Shown: positions 31,764 to 41,182, numbered from the stretch's first letter. The stretch is 64,000 bases of DNA from Methanosarcina sp. 2.H.T.1A.6 (GCF_000979455.1 NZ_JJOY01000026.1:1-64000); one strand, 5' to 3'. Notes: generated by a model from the sequence alone, not told the origin. Numbers and translations: made by a program.

Positions 31764-33761
31764 TTACTCCGCAAGCCTGGGGCGTGCGAGAGCGATCAGG
31801 ACTTCCTGTCCCCTCCATGATCCTCTACTGAATCTGGTTTCGGCAAAAATCTCTGTCCCTCCCCTGGCAACAAAGGGCACGCTGTACAGGGATGTTTTTC
31901 CTTCAAGGATTTCAGAAAAGTTTTTTGCGGCTTCAAGGACCCGGTTCTGGGGATGGAAAGAGAGGATATTCTTTCCAAGGAGTTCTTTTTCCGTATAAGA
32001 GAGGTATTTGCGGAAAGCAGGATTGGAGTGGACAATGCAGCCTTCATGGTTCACTATGAAAATAAAGTCCTTTATACTTTTAAAGAGCCCCTGGAAGTCG
32101 CTGCTGGTTTGCTGGAGTTCTGCTTTTTCCTTTAGCCTGCATATCTCGTTTCCGAGTTCAAGGGCAATGGTTTCAAGCTGTCTTCTGGAAGTTTCGGGAA
32201 TTTCGTCTGCCTTATGGGAACTGAGCTGTATGACTGCGGCAAAGCGACCACCTGAGTATACAGGAATAAAAGCAGCAGCTCGAAGCTTTTCTTCAGATGG
32301 AGTCTCAAGAGATGCCATATTTTTAATCTCAAAATAGTGCCTGTAAACAGGTTTTCCTATCCTGAGCAGGTTTGCCAACCCCTGAACTTTCCCAAAACCG
32401 GCCGCTGCTTTCACAAAAGCAGGGGACAATCCCCTGCAGGTCTTTAATTTCAGCTCGCCGCTGCCCTCGTCCATAAGATAGATACAGCCTGAATCCAGAG
32501 GCTCAACCTCAAGAGCCAGATCAAGGAGCTGCTTTAAGATTTCCTGAAGTTCATCTGTGGAAGCAAGGGCAATGCCGGTATTGCGGCGGAGACGCAGGAA
32601 GTCAGAACTTTGCCTTTTTTCAGTAACGTCAATAACTGTTCCGTACAGGTATTCGATATCCCCTTTTTCATCGGAATGGATAAACGTCTGTTCATCCACC
32701 CAGCGGACCTCTCCGGAAGCTGTGAGAATCCTGTATTCCTGAAAAAAGTCTTTTCTGCCTTCCTTATAATTCCTGAACAGGTTATCCCTTACCTTTTCAA
32801 TATCAAGGGGATGGATAATGTCTTCATATGTAAGTTCTCCTGAGGTAAAAGACCCTGCCGGATACCCGAAAAGGATTACATTTTCAGTTATGAATTCCAC
32901 AGGCCGTTTTTCCCGGGGGTTGCTCAGAAAAATAACTACAGGGCTGCTGCTTACAATTAATTCCAGGACTTTATTAACATTTAGTGAGTTTGAGAGGTCT
33001 CTTTTTATCTTCTTTTGCTCGCTGATATCTCTTGCAACTATAAGAACCGTGTTTTTGCCCTCGTAATCCATTACACGGGCTTCCACTTCTACCGGGATAG
33101 AGGTGCCATCTTTTTTCAGATAGGTAGTCTCAAAGGTAATTTTCCCTTCCTGGTATATTTTCTTAACCTGCCTGGAAAACTGGTTTCCATACCTGGTATC
33201 GATGTTTGCGGGAGCAAGCTTAAGGAGTTCTTCTCTACTGTACCCCAGGTTAGTACATGCCCCTTCGTTTATTTCCAGGAATTTTCCGTTCCTGTCTAGG
33301 ATAATTATAATATTGCTGCTTGAGTTAAGCAAAGAGCTGAATTTCTGCTCCTCCTGCTCCAGCTTTTCTGCAAGTTCTCTGCAAGTGGTAATGTCCGAAA
33401 CAATCCCGAAATAACGGCTTATCCTGCCGTTTTTCCCGTACTGGATGAGAGTCCTGTCCTCAATCCAGCGTACGTTCCCGTTTTTAGTGAGGACCCTGTA
33501 TTCCAGGGTGTAATCCTTAATTCCCCTTTCAGAGTTGCTTATAACCCCGAAATTAAAAGCTTCAAGGTCTTCAGGGTGAACTATGTCAGCATATCGAATT
33601 TTTCCCGCCTTAAAATCAGCAGGTTCATATCCGAGCCCTGAAACGTTTGTAGAAGCAAACTCTACCGGAAAGCCAGCTTCAGCTTTTCTTATGAAAATGA
33701 CCGGGGGAATACTTTCGAGGAATATTTTCAATTCTTCTTTAGATTCAAAAAAGTCGTGCAC
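31764..33761 (-). CDS. PAS/GAF sensor protein without kinase domain
   Basis: A 665-residue cytoplasmic protein: PAS (about 10-130), PAS (140-255), PAS (265-385), GAF (395-545), PAS (555-660). PAS units end in the usual DITxxREL/DISEQKK/DVTEKRQ linkers. The third PAS (VVIFLSNPREKRPVEFITEN, then IIHPLDIEKV and RWVDEQTFI) is close in sequence to a PAS of the large kinase at 54105. There is no histidine kinase, receiver or output domain, so it must signal through a partner or is shortened. The start is GTG 33761, but its only ribosome binding site (GGAGGTG) overlaps the codon; no better start is in frame nearby, so the N-terminus is somewhat uncertain. Confidence 0.85.
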   Translation of the reverse strand: MHDFFESKEELKIFLESIPPVIFIRKAEAGFPVEFASTNVSGLGYEPADFKAGKIRYADIVHPEDLEAFNFGVISNSERGIKDYTLEYRVLTKNGNVRWIEDRTLIQYGKNGRISRYFGIVSDITTCRELAEKLEQEEQKFSSLLNSSSNIIIILDRNGKFLEINEGACTNLGYSREELLKLAPANIDTRYGNQFSRQVKKIYQEGKITFETTYLKKDGTSIPVEVEARVMDYEGKNTVLIVARDISEQKKIKRDLSNSLNVNKVLELIVSSSPVVIFLSNPREKRPVEFITENVILFGYPAGSFTSGELTYEDIIHPLDIEKVRDNLFRNYKEGRKDFFQEYRILTASGEVRWVDEQTFIHSDEKGDIEYLYGTVIDVTEKRQSSDFLRLRRNTGIALASTDELQEILKQLLDLALEVEPLDSGCIYLMDEGSGELKLKTCRGLSPAFVKAAAGFGKVQGLANLLRIGKPVYRHYFEIKNMASLETPSEEKLRAAAFIPVYSGGRFAAVIQLSSHKADEIPETSRRQLETIALELGNEICRLKEKAELQQTSSDFQGLFKSIKDFIFIVNHEGCIVHSNPAFRKYLSYTEKELLGKNILSFHPQNRVLEAAKNFSEILEGKTSLYSVPFVARGGTEIFAETRFSRGSWRGQEVLIALARPRLAE

Positions 33762-34040
33762 CTCCTTTTCAGGAAGCCCCTTACCTGGGAACTTACTATG
33801 AGGGCTTTTTTCCGTAATGCTGATCCCCTGTTAAAATTAATATGGGCTGATACCGGTATCTTTGATTTATTTATCAAACTGTTTATTATAATAAACGAGT
33901 CTATTAATAAAACTTTCTTTTTCATCACAGGAAAAGATGTATAAAGGCAATTTAGTTGAAGGGCAATGTAGTTGAACATCAGGAATATGGTTGAATCTAT
34001 GGTCGAAATTGAGGCTTGAAAGGGTGTTTTGAATGTTAAA

Positions 34041-34050
34041 TTATATATAA
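34041..34050 (+). promoter_or_regulatory. TATA box of the ferredoxin gene
   Basis: TTATATATAA lies 54 bases before the ferredoxin ATG, giving an expected leader of about 30 bases that contains GGGGGATTG. The rest of 33762-34040 shows nothing else. Confidence 0.6.
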
Positions 34051-34103
34051 AAATCCTCTTAATTACTCTTATTGTGAAATAAACACAATAGGGGGATTGA
34101 AAT

Positions 34104-34334
34104 ATGGCTGATAAGACAGATAAAGTTGCGGAAAATGTTCCCGGACCTTATTATGTAGATTATGAATGTATCGCATGCAACTTATGTGTGGATACATCAC
34201 CAGAGAACTTCAAAATGACTGACAATGACTCTAACGCTTATGTATATAAACAGCCGGATACTGATGAGGAAAAGGAAGCCTGTAAGGAGGCATTGGAAAG
34301 CTGCCCGGTTGAAGCAATAGGAAACGACGGCTAA
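34104..34334 (+). CDS. Ferredoxin, single-cluster type
   Basis: A 76-residue acidic electron carrier with one cluster-binding set: Cys22, Cys25 and Cys28 (ECIACNLC) and Cys67 followed by Pro (ESCPVEAI). Cys60 is an additional cysteine, possibly for a disulfide as in some archaeal single-cluster ferredoxins. It would carry a [4Fe-4S] (or [3Fe-4S]) cluster. A strong TATA box and GGGGGATTG ribosome binding site suggest good expression. Transcribed alone; partners are not evident. Confidence 0.92.
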   Translation: MADKTDKVAENVPGPYYVDYECIACNLCVDTSPENFKMTDNDSNAYVYKQPDTDEEKEACKEALESCPVEAIGNDG

Positions 34335-34418
34335 AATGGCCTGTTCGATTTAAGCCGAATTACTTAATTTTTATCGGTATATCTATTTTTTATTTTGAGC
34401 AATTTCCCTATCTACTTA

Positions 34419-34500
34419 CAGCTTTTCTCCAGCTTTTCTCCAGTTTTTCTCCAGTTTTTCTCCAGTTATTATCCACAGGTTTTTTACAGGTTTTTTACAG
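34419..34500. repeat. 11-bp tandem repeats between ferredoxin and regulator genes
   Basis: Four units of CAGYTTTTCTC (34419-34462), then two ACAGGTTTTTT units. They lie just beyond the 3' end of the minus-strand regulator and after the ferredoxin gene. Confidence 0.75.
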
Positions 34501-34515
34501 CTGTTATTATATCCA

Positions 34516-35292
34516 TTATTCTATCAACCCGATTTCGGAATAGATTCTGGAGAGCCCCTGAAGGGTGGAATACCCTTTTCTTGTGATGATATAGTCCCCG
34601 CGTTCACTCCGCTGTAAAACCATGCCTGTATCAAGCAGTTTCTGCAGGTGGAAGAGCAGGTTTCCGCCGCGAAGCCCTGTGAGTTTCGAAAGCTCTGAGA
34701 AGGTCTTGCTTTCCCCTGAAAGTGCCTTTAGCATCAAAAGCCTCTGTTTATTTGCTACAGGCTCACAGACCTCAGAGACTATCCTGTCAGGTTCGATTGC
34801 ACTTATATCGCCTTTTTCGTCTTTTTCTTCCCTGTCTTCATAGATCTGAAGGGAGCGCATAAGTTTTACCTGTTTATCAAAAAGATTGCTGGCTTCTGAA
34901 AAGCACCTGCTGCATTGAGGGGTTTTTGCTTCCTTCTTTAATTCTTCAAGCTTGTCCCTGTACATCCTGACAGTTCCCGCCTCGACTCTTCCTCTGCCAA
35001 CAAGCCCTGCAGTTTCCTGTAAAAGGTCTTTAAACGCCGTTTCACAGAGTTCCCGCGTCTTACAGTTCCTGGTCATCTGGCTGTGCATCCTCTCGTTTGC
35101 GTCCTCGCAGAGGTAGTCTACCATGGGCTTCATGAAGTTCTTCCTCATCTCTCCCAGCATCCCTTCAATGTGCTGCTGGTTTGCCCTCTGCAAAAACCGT
35201 GAGAACTCATTCCGAAGAGAAGTTACCTCTTCCCTGATGGAATGCAGTTCCTCTTTGTAGTAGACGTCAGTATCTCCGCTCGCAGTTTCCAT
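34516..35292 (-). CDS. Winged-helix (ArsR-like) transcription regulator
   Basis: A 258-residue protein. The C-terminal third is a winged helix: NKQRLLMLKALSGESKTFSEL (key L-x-x-L), LTGLRGGNLLFHLQKLLDTGMV (key G-G-N-L-x-F-H-L-x-x-L) and RGDYIITRKGYSTL, as in ArsR-type and similar archaeal regulators. The N-terminal part is mostly helical coiled coil with a cysteine cluster, CKTRELC and CSRCF, that might sense redox state or bind metal (inference). It is divergently oriented to the small Cys-rich gene at 35559, sharing a 266-base spacer, so it may control that gene. GAGG lies 10 bases before the ATG. Confidence 0.82.
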   Translation of the reverse strand: METASGDTDVYYKEELHSIREEVTSLRNEFSRFLQRANQQHIEGMLGEMRKNFMKPMVDYLCEDANERMHSQMTRNCKTRELCETAFKDLLQETAGLVGRGRVEAGTVRMYRDKLEELKKEAKTPQCSRCFSEASNLFDKQVKLMRSLQIYEDREEKDEKGDISAIEPDRIVSEVCEPVANKQRLLMLKALSGESKTFSELSKLTGLRGGNLLFHLQKLLDTGMVLQRSERGDYIITRKGYSTLQGLSRIYSEIGLIE

Positions 35293-35558
35293 TCTTGTCA
35301 GCCTCTAAACCTATTGAAAAACCGGATGGTGTTAAATTAAAGGTAAATTATTTAAGGTTAGTCTAATTAGTGATCATTTATATTAACGACCCCTCATCTT
35401 TATTACCAGTGTTTTATTTTTATCTACCCTGCATTATTTTTAGTAATCGCAGATCATTTTTATCAAGGGTCATTTTTCTGTACTATCGGACCTTTGTACA
35501 CAATTATGACGCTCAAGTATATAAATATATACAGCTTTTTAGAGTCCGGTGATAATGA

Positions 35559-35759
35559 ATGGAATTACAGGACATTAACAATTTCGTACAGACTGCAAAT
35601 GAAGAACAGCTCAAAGCCTTCGGCTTCCTTGGTCAGTGGATGATGGAAAACGGACCAAAGTACTGCACCTGTCCCTCAAAGTGCAACCAGAACTGTGAGC
35701 TTGCAAAAGCACTCGGTGGAGCTCTTCAGGCTGCCGGGCAGAGGCTTCAGGGACAGTAA
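35559..35759 (+). CDS. Small Cys-containing protein of unknown function
   Basis: A 66-residue protein with a cysteine cluster YCTCPSKCNQNCELAKALGG (four Cys, C-x-C-x3-C-x3-C) flanked by helices. It could bind a metal or zinc; I do not know the family. A TATA-like AGTATATAAATAT (35517-35529) and GGTGAT before the ATG support expression, with a very short leader. It is divergent from the Cys-bearing regulator at 34516-35292. Confidence 0.75.
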   Translation: MELQDINNFVQTANEEQLKAFGFLGQWMMENGPKYCTCPSKCNQNCELAKALGGALQAAGQRLQGQ

Positions 35760-36018
35760 TTGAAAGAGTAAGCAGAATTCCTACCAGAGTTCTGCGGCCC
35801 CTTCATTTTCTCCTTTATGTTTTCTTCTTCGGCTTTGAGGCATTATAGGATTTGCTGCTGCTTTTTATGCCTTTCTGTACCATTTTACGCCATTTTTGAA
35901 TAAATCTGCCATATAGACCCGCTACATAGACCCGGGGTTACAACACATTTATTGCCTGAATGACAGATTTTAATGTATAAATCAAATTATGAAACTATGA
36001 AACAAGGGGGAATTTAAT

Positions 36019-36456
36019 ATGGAACCAACAGCTTCAGATTGGATTAACTTCTGGGATGCAAACAGTTTTGCAGTGATTACCGACAATACAAAGCCAGCCA
36101 TGAAATGGGCTGCTTCGGAACTCAAAAAGCAGGGCAAAAAAGTCTATGTAGTTGACCTCTCCGAAAAACCCGACCCCGGCTCCCTGAAAAGCGTTTCCGA
36201 ACTTCCTACCGGCCTGGACCGTGCCATCATCGGCATAACAAAATCCGAACCCGGAGACCTGATCCCCGTCCTGAAAGAAAAAGGCGCAAAAAAAGCCTGG
36301 ATACACTGGAAAACAGAAACCGAAAAAGCCCTCAGTGCCTGCAGAGATGAAGAACTCGAATACCTTGCAGGCCGCTGCCCCATGATGTATCTCGGAAGCG
36401 GGCTCAGCATACACGGACTGCACAGGACGATTGCGAAGATGACGGGGAATTATTGA
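36019..36456 (+). CDS. CoA-binding domain protein (YccU-like)
   Basis: A 145-residue Rossmann-type protein resembling the CoA-binding domain family. The order of strands fits: SFAVITDNTKPAMKWAASEL (first strand and glycine-poor turn), KKVYVVDLSE, LDRAIIGIT, KKAWIHWKTE, then AGRCPMMYLG. The cysteine in GRCPMMY corresponds to the conserved NRC-type end of the family, though the usual glycine-rich GAS motif is altered. GGGGG lies 9 bases before the ATG. Function unknown; the 180-base spacer before it holds TTTAATGTATAAATC as a weak TATA. Confidence 0.75.
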   Translation: MEPTASDWINFWDANSFAVITDNTKPAMKWAASELKKQGKKVYVVDLSEKPDPGSLKSVSELPTGLDRAIIGITKSEPGDLIPVLKEKGAKKAWIHWKTETEKALSACRDEELEYLAGRCPMMYLGSGLSIHGLHRTIAKMTGNY

Positions 36457-36527
36457 AAAAAAGTATGGGTTTTATTCGCTATTCAAAACCTTTTTGTGTT
36501 CACTGTTTCAAACCCCGGTCCCTATCC

Positions 36528-36546
36528 CCGTTCGCGCAGTGAACGG
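36528..36546 (+). terminator. Hairpin terminator after the CoA-binding gene
   Basis: CCGTTC and GAACGG pair around a 7-base loop and are followed by CTTTTT, a simple terminator 70 bases past the stop codon. Confidence 0.7.
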
Positions 36547-36627
36547 CTTTTTCCAAAAGCAAATCCTGGAGGCAATATCTCCATACGGATCATATGAACG
36601 CCAGCGATTTAATTCTTAAAGCAAATT

Positions 36628-36950
36628 TCATTTTTCTTCCGTTTTAGCCTTGAGAACCTCAATACTCTGCTCAATCATTTTAAAATATGGATGAGCAGAA
36701 CCTGGTTTACTCTCAAATATTTTAAGGGAGCATTTAAACAAGGGTAAAGCCTCGTTGCACCTTTCAGTATAATAGTAAAGAATCGCTAGATTGTTTAGTG
36801 TTATTGCAACATCTGGGTGTTGTGGCCCGAGCACCTTTTCACTAATTTCAAGTGCCCGCTGATAAAGTGGGAGTGCTTTTTCGTAAAGGCGGTTTCAAAT
36901 GCTTTGATGAATTCTTTCCTGTCAACAAATGGTCTCTCTTTTTCCCCCAT
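36628..36950 (-). pseudogene. Remnant of a TPR protein with internal deletion
   Basis: Two pieces of a larger protein join here. From ATG 36950 the minus strand reads MGEKERPFVDRKEFIKAFET, a typical N-terminus of large TPR/ATPase proteins, until about 36890. Then another frame continues with YEKALPLYQRALEISEKVLG and the TPR stretch HPDVAITLNNLAILYYYTE ... CNEALPLFKCSLKIFE to a stop at 36628. The TPR part resembles the end of the intact TPR gene at 37884-39320 (HPYFK). The missing centre and the frame change suggest a deletion. It looks like a relic; expression of the 68-residue C-terminal frame alone is possible but unsupported. Confidence 0.7.
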
Positions 36951-37186
36951 TAAAGGTTTAGGACAAATAATCACTCAATCCCTCCTAAACTCAGTTCCTG
37001 ATCAACCTAATCTCCAATTTGTAACTGTGTTTGAATTTGTTCTATATTACCCTGCTGAAATATACTCTGCTGAATTCTTTCGATTCCAAAAATCGAAAAG
37101 TCCTTTCCAAAACTCGACCAAAAACTTTTTAAGTTTTCCCAGAGGGATATATTTAATAGCATTAAATAATTGCGTATAACGGGGGA

Positions 37187-37756
37187 ATGGTTAATACGGA
37201 AAACGTTAACATTATCGGTGAGAGCGGTAAGTGTTTTGAATCGATCAATGAGTCAAAAACAGTTGAAAAAGTTGACTTAACTGAAGTATGGAAAAGATGT
37301 GCAGCTTATATACTTGACATCTTTGTCGTAAATCTGTTTGCTTTTCTGGTTCTTATAGCTAGCACGTTAACTATCGGTCCTCTGGCTGAGATATATGGTA
37401 TAGCCTTTGCAAACCTGGCACTTTTCGCTTATTTTGTTTACTTTGAAAGTTCAGCAGGGCAGGCAACACCCGGAAAAAAGTGGATGAATCTTAAAGTGGT
37501 GGACCTTGAGGGGAGGAGGATTTCTTTCGTGAGGGCATTTTTCAGGTATTTTGCAAGAGGAATGCCGGCTCTTATCTTGGTAGTCGTAGATGTAGCCGCT
37601 AACGGAGTGGGAATAGTTAACGCGCACCTGGTCTGGTATTTCTTCATACCTTTCGTGACATATGTCCCTATCCTGTTTATGGACGAGGGGATGGGAGTCC
37701 ACGATATTCTGGCCTGTACGGTTGTTGTAAAAGGCTCAGCCGGAAATAAGGAGTAA
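37187..37756 (+). CDS. RDD family membrane protein
   Basis: A 189-residue RDD-family protein. After a hydrophilic N-terminus (1-35) comes the hallmark Arg-Ala-Asp pattern in WKRCAAYILDIFVVN, a second helix, then GQATPGKKWMNLKVVDLEGRR (21 residues, key P-G-K-K and K-V-V-D), and two more helices. RDD proteins are small integral membrane proteins, some linked to ion exchange, but the role is generally unclear. The ATG at 37187 follows GGGGGA immediately, closer than usual, so the start may lie elsewhere; the domain is unaffected. A TATA-like ATATATTTAATAG (37147-37159) precedes. Confidence 0.88.
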   Translation: MVNTENVNIIGESGKCFESINESKTVEKVDLTEVWKRCAAYILDIFVVNLFAFLVLIASTLTIGPLAEIYGIAFANLALFAYFVYFESSAGQATPGKKWMNLKVVDLEGRRISFVRAFFRYFARGMPALILVVVDVAANGVGIVNAHLVWYFFIPFVTYVPILFMDEGMGVHDILACTVVVKGSAGNKE

Positions 37757-37883
37757 TTCAAGGAATAATTCTATTGCTCTATCGTTTTCGATAGATCTTT
37801 CCTTTTTCCTTTTTCTTTCCTTTCCTTTCCTTTTTCCCTTTCCTTTTCCCTTCCCGTTCTATTTTTTCCGGCTCTTTTAAAAA

Positions 37884-39320
37884 TTATTTCCGCCAGCTCC
37901 TCTCCATTTTTTCATACAGGCCCAGTAAATTATTTCGCGTGATCTTGAAGTAGGGGTGGTCGGGTCCGTATTCTTTTTCTATTATGTCAAGGGCTTTTTC
38001 GTAAAGGTCGATTGCGGTTTCGTATTCGCCCATACTTTCGTGCAGGCCTGCGAGGTTGTTCAGGGTCGTTCCAACATCTGGGTGGGTTGGGCCGAGTGTG
38101 TTTTCATAGATCTTGAGGGCTCGTGTGTAGAGGGGGAGGGCATTTTTGTGCTGGCCGAGGATCCTGTGCAGTTCGCCAAGATTATTTAAGGTCTTGGCAA
38201 CCTCGGGATTGTCCGGACCAAGGACACGCTCACGGATTTCAAGGGCTCGTGTGTAAAGTTCAAGGGCTTTTTCATGGCGGCCTTTCTGGACATAGACGCC
38301 TGCAAGGTTGTTCAGGGTCGTGGCAAAGCCGGTGTGCTCGGTTTTTCCCAGGTTTTCCATGATTTCAAGAGAGCGTGTATAGAGAATCAGGGCTTTTTCA
38401 TACCTTGTTGTCTGGAAATAAAGCAGGGCAAGGTTGTTTAAGGTCTGAGCTATCTGCGGGTGTTCTTTTCCGTATACCTTTTCCTGAAGTTTCAGAGCCT
38501 GCCCGTATCTGTCCTCGGCTTCCTCAAGTTTGCCCATTTCCGAAAAAAGGACGCCAAGATTGTTCAGGGTGCCGGCAGTATAAGCCAGGACTTTTTTATT
38601 ATCGGGCTCCTTTTCCGCAAGTTTTTCAAGCAGCCCAAGGGCACGGGTGAAGAGTTCTTCCGCTTTTTCCGGCCTTTCCATTCCCTTATATGAAAAAGCC
38701 ATCCTGTTAAGTGTCCTGACAGCTCCCGTATTCTCCGGACTCAGAAACTTTTCCTGAATTTCAAGAGCACGGTTATAATACAGAAGGGCTTCTTCCTGCC
38801 TGTCCATAACATAGTAGAGAATTCCAAGTTCACTGAGCGTATCGCCGGTCTCAGTTTGCTCCTGGCCTGAAGTTTTTTCACGGATGCTGAGTGCTCTTGA
38901 AAATAACTTAAGGGATTCTTCGTGCTTTCCCATGTAACGATAAATCCCTGCAAGCCCGTTCAACACAGCTGCAGTTCCGGGATCTTCCGGCCCCAGTTCC
39001 CTTTCCGCAGTATCAAGCAGCTCTTCATACATAGGTAAAAGTACTTGCCAGGTTGCAGACCTGTAGAAGGGCTCAGCCAGGGAGATAAACCACTCCACAA
39101 GTTCCTCAGGCCCCATTACCTCTTTTGCATATCTGAAAGCCTCCTGCAGTGCGATCTCATCGTCGGAGGTGACCAGTTCAGAGTCCAGGTTCTTTAGCTG
39201 CTTCTCGTAGCGCTCAAACAGAGCCCGTTTGTCAGCTCCCCGCTTTTTGTTTTTCTCATCATCCCTACTTGCGGCTGAAATTTCCTCTTTATCAGAGCCA
39301 TTTGTCGAATTAATCGTCAT
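37884..39320 (-). CDS. Tetratricopeptide repeat protein (kinesin light chain-like)
   Basis: A 478-residue protein with about nine 42-residue TPR units from residue 120 on. Repeated phrases are TLNNLA.LY...GK.E.AL.LY.RALEI.E..LGP.HP (given as a pattern). The N-terminal 60 residues are charged and probably unstructured. There is no enzymatic domain, so it should be a protein-interaction scaffold. Ribosome binding site GGAGGG lies 5 bases before the ATG. A pyrimidine-rich tract (TTTCCTTTTCC type, 37796-37863) follows its stop. The neighbouring remnant at 36628-36950 is related. Confidence 0.9.
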   Translation of the reverse strand: MTINSTNGSDKEEISAASRDDEKNKKRGADKRALFERYEKQLKNLDSELVTSDDEIALQEAFRYAKEVMGPEELVEWFISLAEPFYRSATWQVLLPMYEELLDTAERELGPEDPGTAAVLNGLAGIYRYMGKHEESLKLFSRALSIREKTSGQEQTETGDTLSELGILYYVMDRQEEALLYYNRALEIQEKFLSPENTGAVRTLNRMAFSYKGMERPEKAEELFTRALGLLEKLAEKEPDNKKVLAYTAGTLNNLGVLFSEMGKLEEAEDRYGQALKLQEKVYGKEHPQIAQTLNNLALLYFQTTRYEKALILYTRSLEIMENLGKTEHTGFATTLNNLAGVYVQKGRHEKALELYTRALEIRERVLGPDNPEVAKTLNNLGELHRILGQHKNALPLYTRALKIYENTLGPTHPDVGTTLNNLAGLHESMGEYETAIDLYEKALDIIEKEYGPDHPYFKITRNNLLGLYEKMERSWRK

Positions 39321-39527
39321 TTAACCCTCCTGAACGAAAAAACAGGATAATAAAGATCCTAAATCTAAATATTTCAAAGTCTTCCTATATTACACTATCA
39401 CACGCACAAAAGCAGCATCCATTATAATTCTCAAAGTTCAGTCCTGATAACTTCGAATTGAGTTGAAGTTTAAGTAAAAATTATATCTAATGTAGAAGAC
39501 CAGGAGTTTACAATAAGAAGGAGTAAC

Positions 39528-40370
39528 ATGAAAACGAAAACTTTGAAAAACCTGTTGAGTTTATCTTTAATTTTGATGATATTGCCGTTAAGCGGGTGCA
39601 TTGACAACAGTGGGAAGAATGTAACCTCTTCGGAAAATGAATCCCTGGTCGAAGGTGGGGATTTGCAGGTGCAGGCTCCAGAAGGCTCATATGTAGCCGG
39701 AAAGGCATCGGTCGAGAAAGTGATGATAATCATGACCCGTTCGATCCCTCCTCAGGTAAAGGTTGTGGCTTCCGGGATGCTTGGAGGAAGCTGCGAGAAT
39801 ATCGACAGTGAAAACATTACCGTTATAAGGGAAAGGAACCTGTTCCTTGTGGACCTGCCCACGCTTATCCAGAACGGTGTGCCCTGTACCCTTAACCTGG
39901 TCCCCTTTGAAGAATACGTTCCAATAGACATCGAAGGGCTTGAGCCCGGGGAGTACACGGTCTCGGTCAACGGGATAAACGCAAGCTTCGTGCTGGGGGA
40001 CTATTCTACTCCTTCCAAAACCTACGGGACTATTCAGGGAAACATCCTTTTTGAGAGCCAGAAAGCACCTGTTGAGGACGCAACTGTCTACATCCGGCTT
40101 GACGACGTCAGCCTTGCAGACGCTCCTTCAACCGTGATTGCCGAGACCTCAATAAAGGACGTGTCCTTGGGGCGCGAGGGGAATGATTCTATACCATTCG
40201 CCCTGGGTTTCCCGGAACTTGCCGATAACAGGAGTTATTCCCTCCGTGTTCACGTAGACGTTGACGGAGACGGCAAAGTCTCAAAAGGGGATTACATTAC
40301 AACGTGGCACAATGGGGTGCCTGCAGGCCAGGAAGAGGTTCAGTTGGATGTGACGGTAAGCCCGGTGTGA
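39528..40370 (+). CDS. YbaY-like lipoprotein
   Basis: A 280-residue exported lipoprotein. The N-terminal signal ends in the lipobox LPLSGC (Cys about residue 24), followed by a Ser/Asn/Glu-rich linker. The C-terminal part (about 165-280) matches the YbaY/YscW-type domain: TVYIRLDDVSLADAPSTVIAE (21 residues, key R-L-D-D-V-S-x-A-D-A-P), IPFALGFP, and YSLRVHVDVDGDGKVSKGDYI (21 residues). DVDGDGKVSKGDY also looks like a calcium-binding loop. The central part has two Cys (GGSCEN and GVPCTL) that may pair. AAGGAG lies before the ATG. Role unknown, presumably at the outer face of the membrane. Confidence 0.85.
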   Translation: MKTKTLKNLLSLSLILMILPLSGCIDNSGKNVTSSENESLVEGGDLQVQAPEGSYVAGKASVEKVMIIMTRSIPPQVKVVASGMLGGSCENIDSENITVIRERNLFLVDLPTLIQNGVPCTLNLVPFEEYVPIDIEGLEPGEYTVSVNGINASFVLGDYSTPSKTYGTIQGNILFESQKAPVEDATVYIRLDDVSLADAPSTVIAETSIKDVSLGREGNDSIPFALGFPELADNRSYSLRVHVDVDGDGKVSKGDYITTWHNGVPAGQEEVQLDVTVSPV

Positions 40371-40522
40371 TCCTAAAAAGGCAGCAAGTTTCAATAAGCT
40401 GCAAAATGCCCTAGTTTTAACTTTTCTCATTACTTTTTTATTTTTACTTTTATTTATTCAATTAGGTTTAACAAACTTAATATATTTTACATTTCGACCC
40501 ATTTCAAAAATAAGGTGATTTT

Positions 40523-40700
40523 TGCAACAACTAACTAAATTTATTGAATCTGCCGTGGGTCATAATCACAGATCCATACAGTCCCATTTTGCAGGAAATG
40601 CAGGGGTATTCAGGTATGACCTGACTATAATCTGACACCTGAAGAAACGGGTGCAGTCTCGGACCATAATCCTGTGTATGCAGAGTTTTCGCCGGTTACG
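40523..40700 (+). pseudogene. Remnant of a DNase I-like (EEP family) protein
   Basis: On the plus strand LTPEETGAVSDHNPVYAEFS is readable (40634-40693); SDHNPVYAEF is the C-terminal signature of the endonuclease/exonuclease/phosphatase family. Immediately upstream, another frame gives SIQSHFAGNAGVFRYDL before a stop. Only about 55 residues survive and no start is present, so this is a decayed gene end. Confidence 0.5.
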
Positions 40701-41182
40701 AAGGGAAATGACAGGAAAATATTAGAGGAATATTCTCCGGTTATTCTCCTGTTTTCTGGGAAACCTCATCTCTTTTTTAAGAAAAGTCATTCTATTTACC
40801 CACCTACAAGGCTTTTTCTTGACAACTAACAAAGTTTTTATATGTATTGAGTACAATTACTTTTTAACTTCTGAACTTAGTAAATTCCATTCTATTTGGG
40901 GAAAACGATTAAGATATTTAACTTACTGTCTGGTAAGTTTTTTGAATTGGGGAAAACGATAGGGTACTTGATGCAATTGTCTAACCGAGTCTGCCAAAAA
41001 TACTCGTTGCTTTTAGCTCTGGCATCTTAAGGAATTTAATCCTTAATATGGATACACGAGTCTTTATATGAGCTGGTAGAAGCATCTACTGTATATATCA
41101 GTTCAGGATTTGGAACAATAGTCTATTTGCCAGAAGCATCTGTATTTTGCCAGGTCTCTTAATATATGCAGATTGAGGGGTC
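40701..41182. other. Intergenic region with direct repeat and palindrome
   Basis: TTGGGGAAAACGAT occurs twice (40896-40909 and 40947-40960), 51 bases apart. TTAAGGA and TCCTTAA form a 20-base palindrome with a 6-base centre at 41027-41046. A TATA-like TTTATATG lies at 40836-40843. These may be control sites for the receiver gene downstream; no gene is seen. Confidence 0.5.

Noticed and set aside
36817-37179. 120-residue plus-strand frame
   Set aside because: It is antisense to the TPR remnant and runs into the promoter of the RDD gene.
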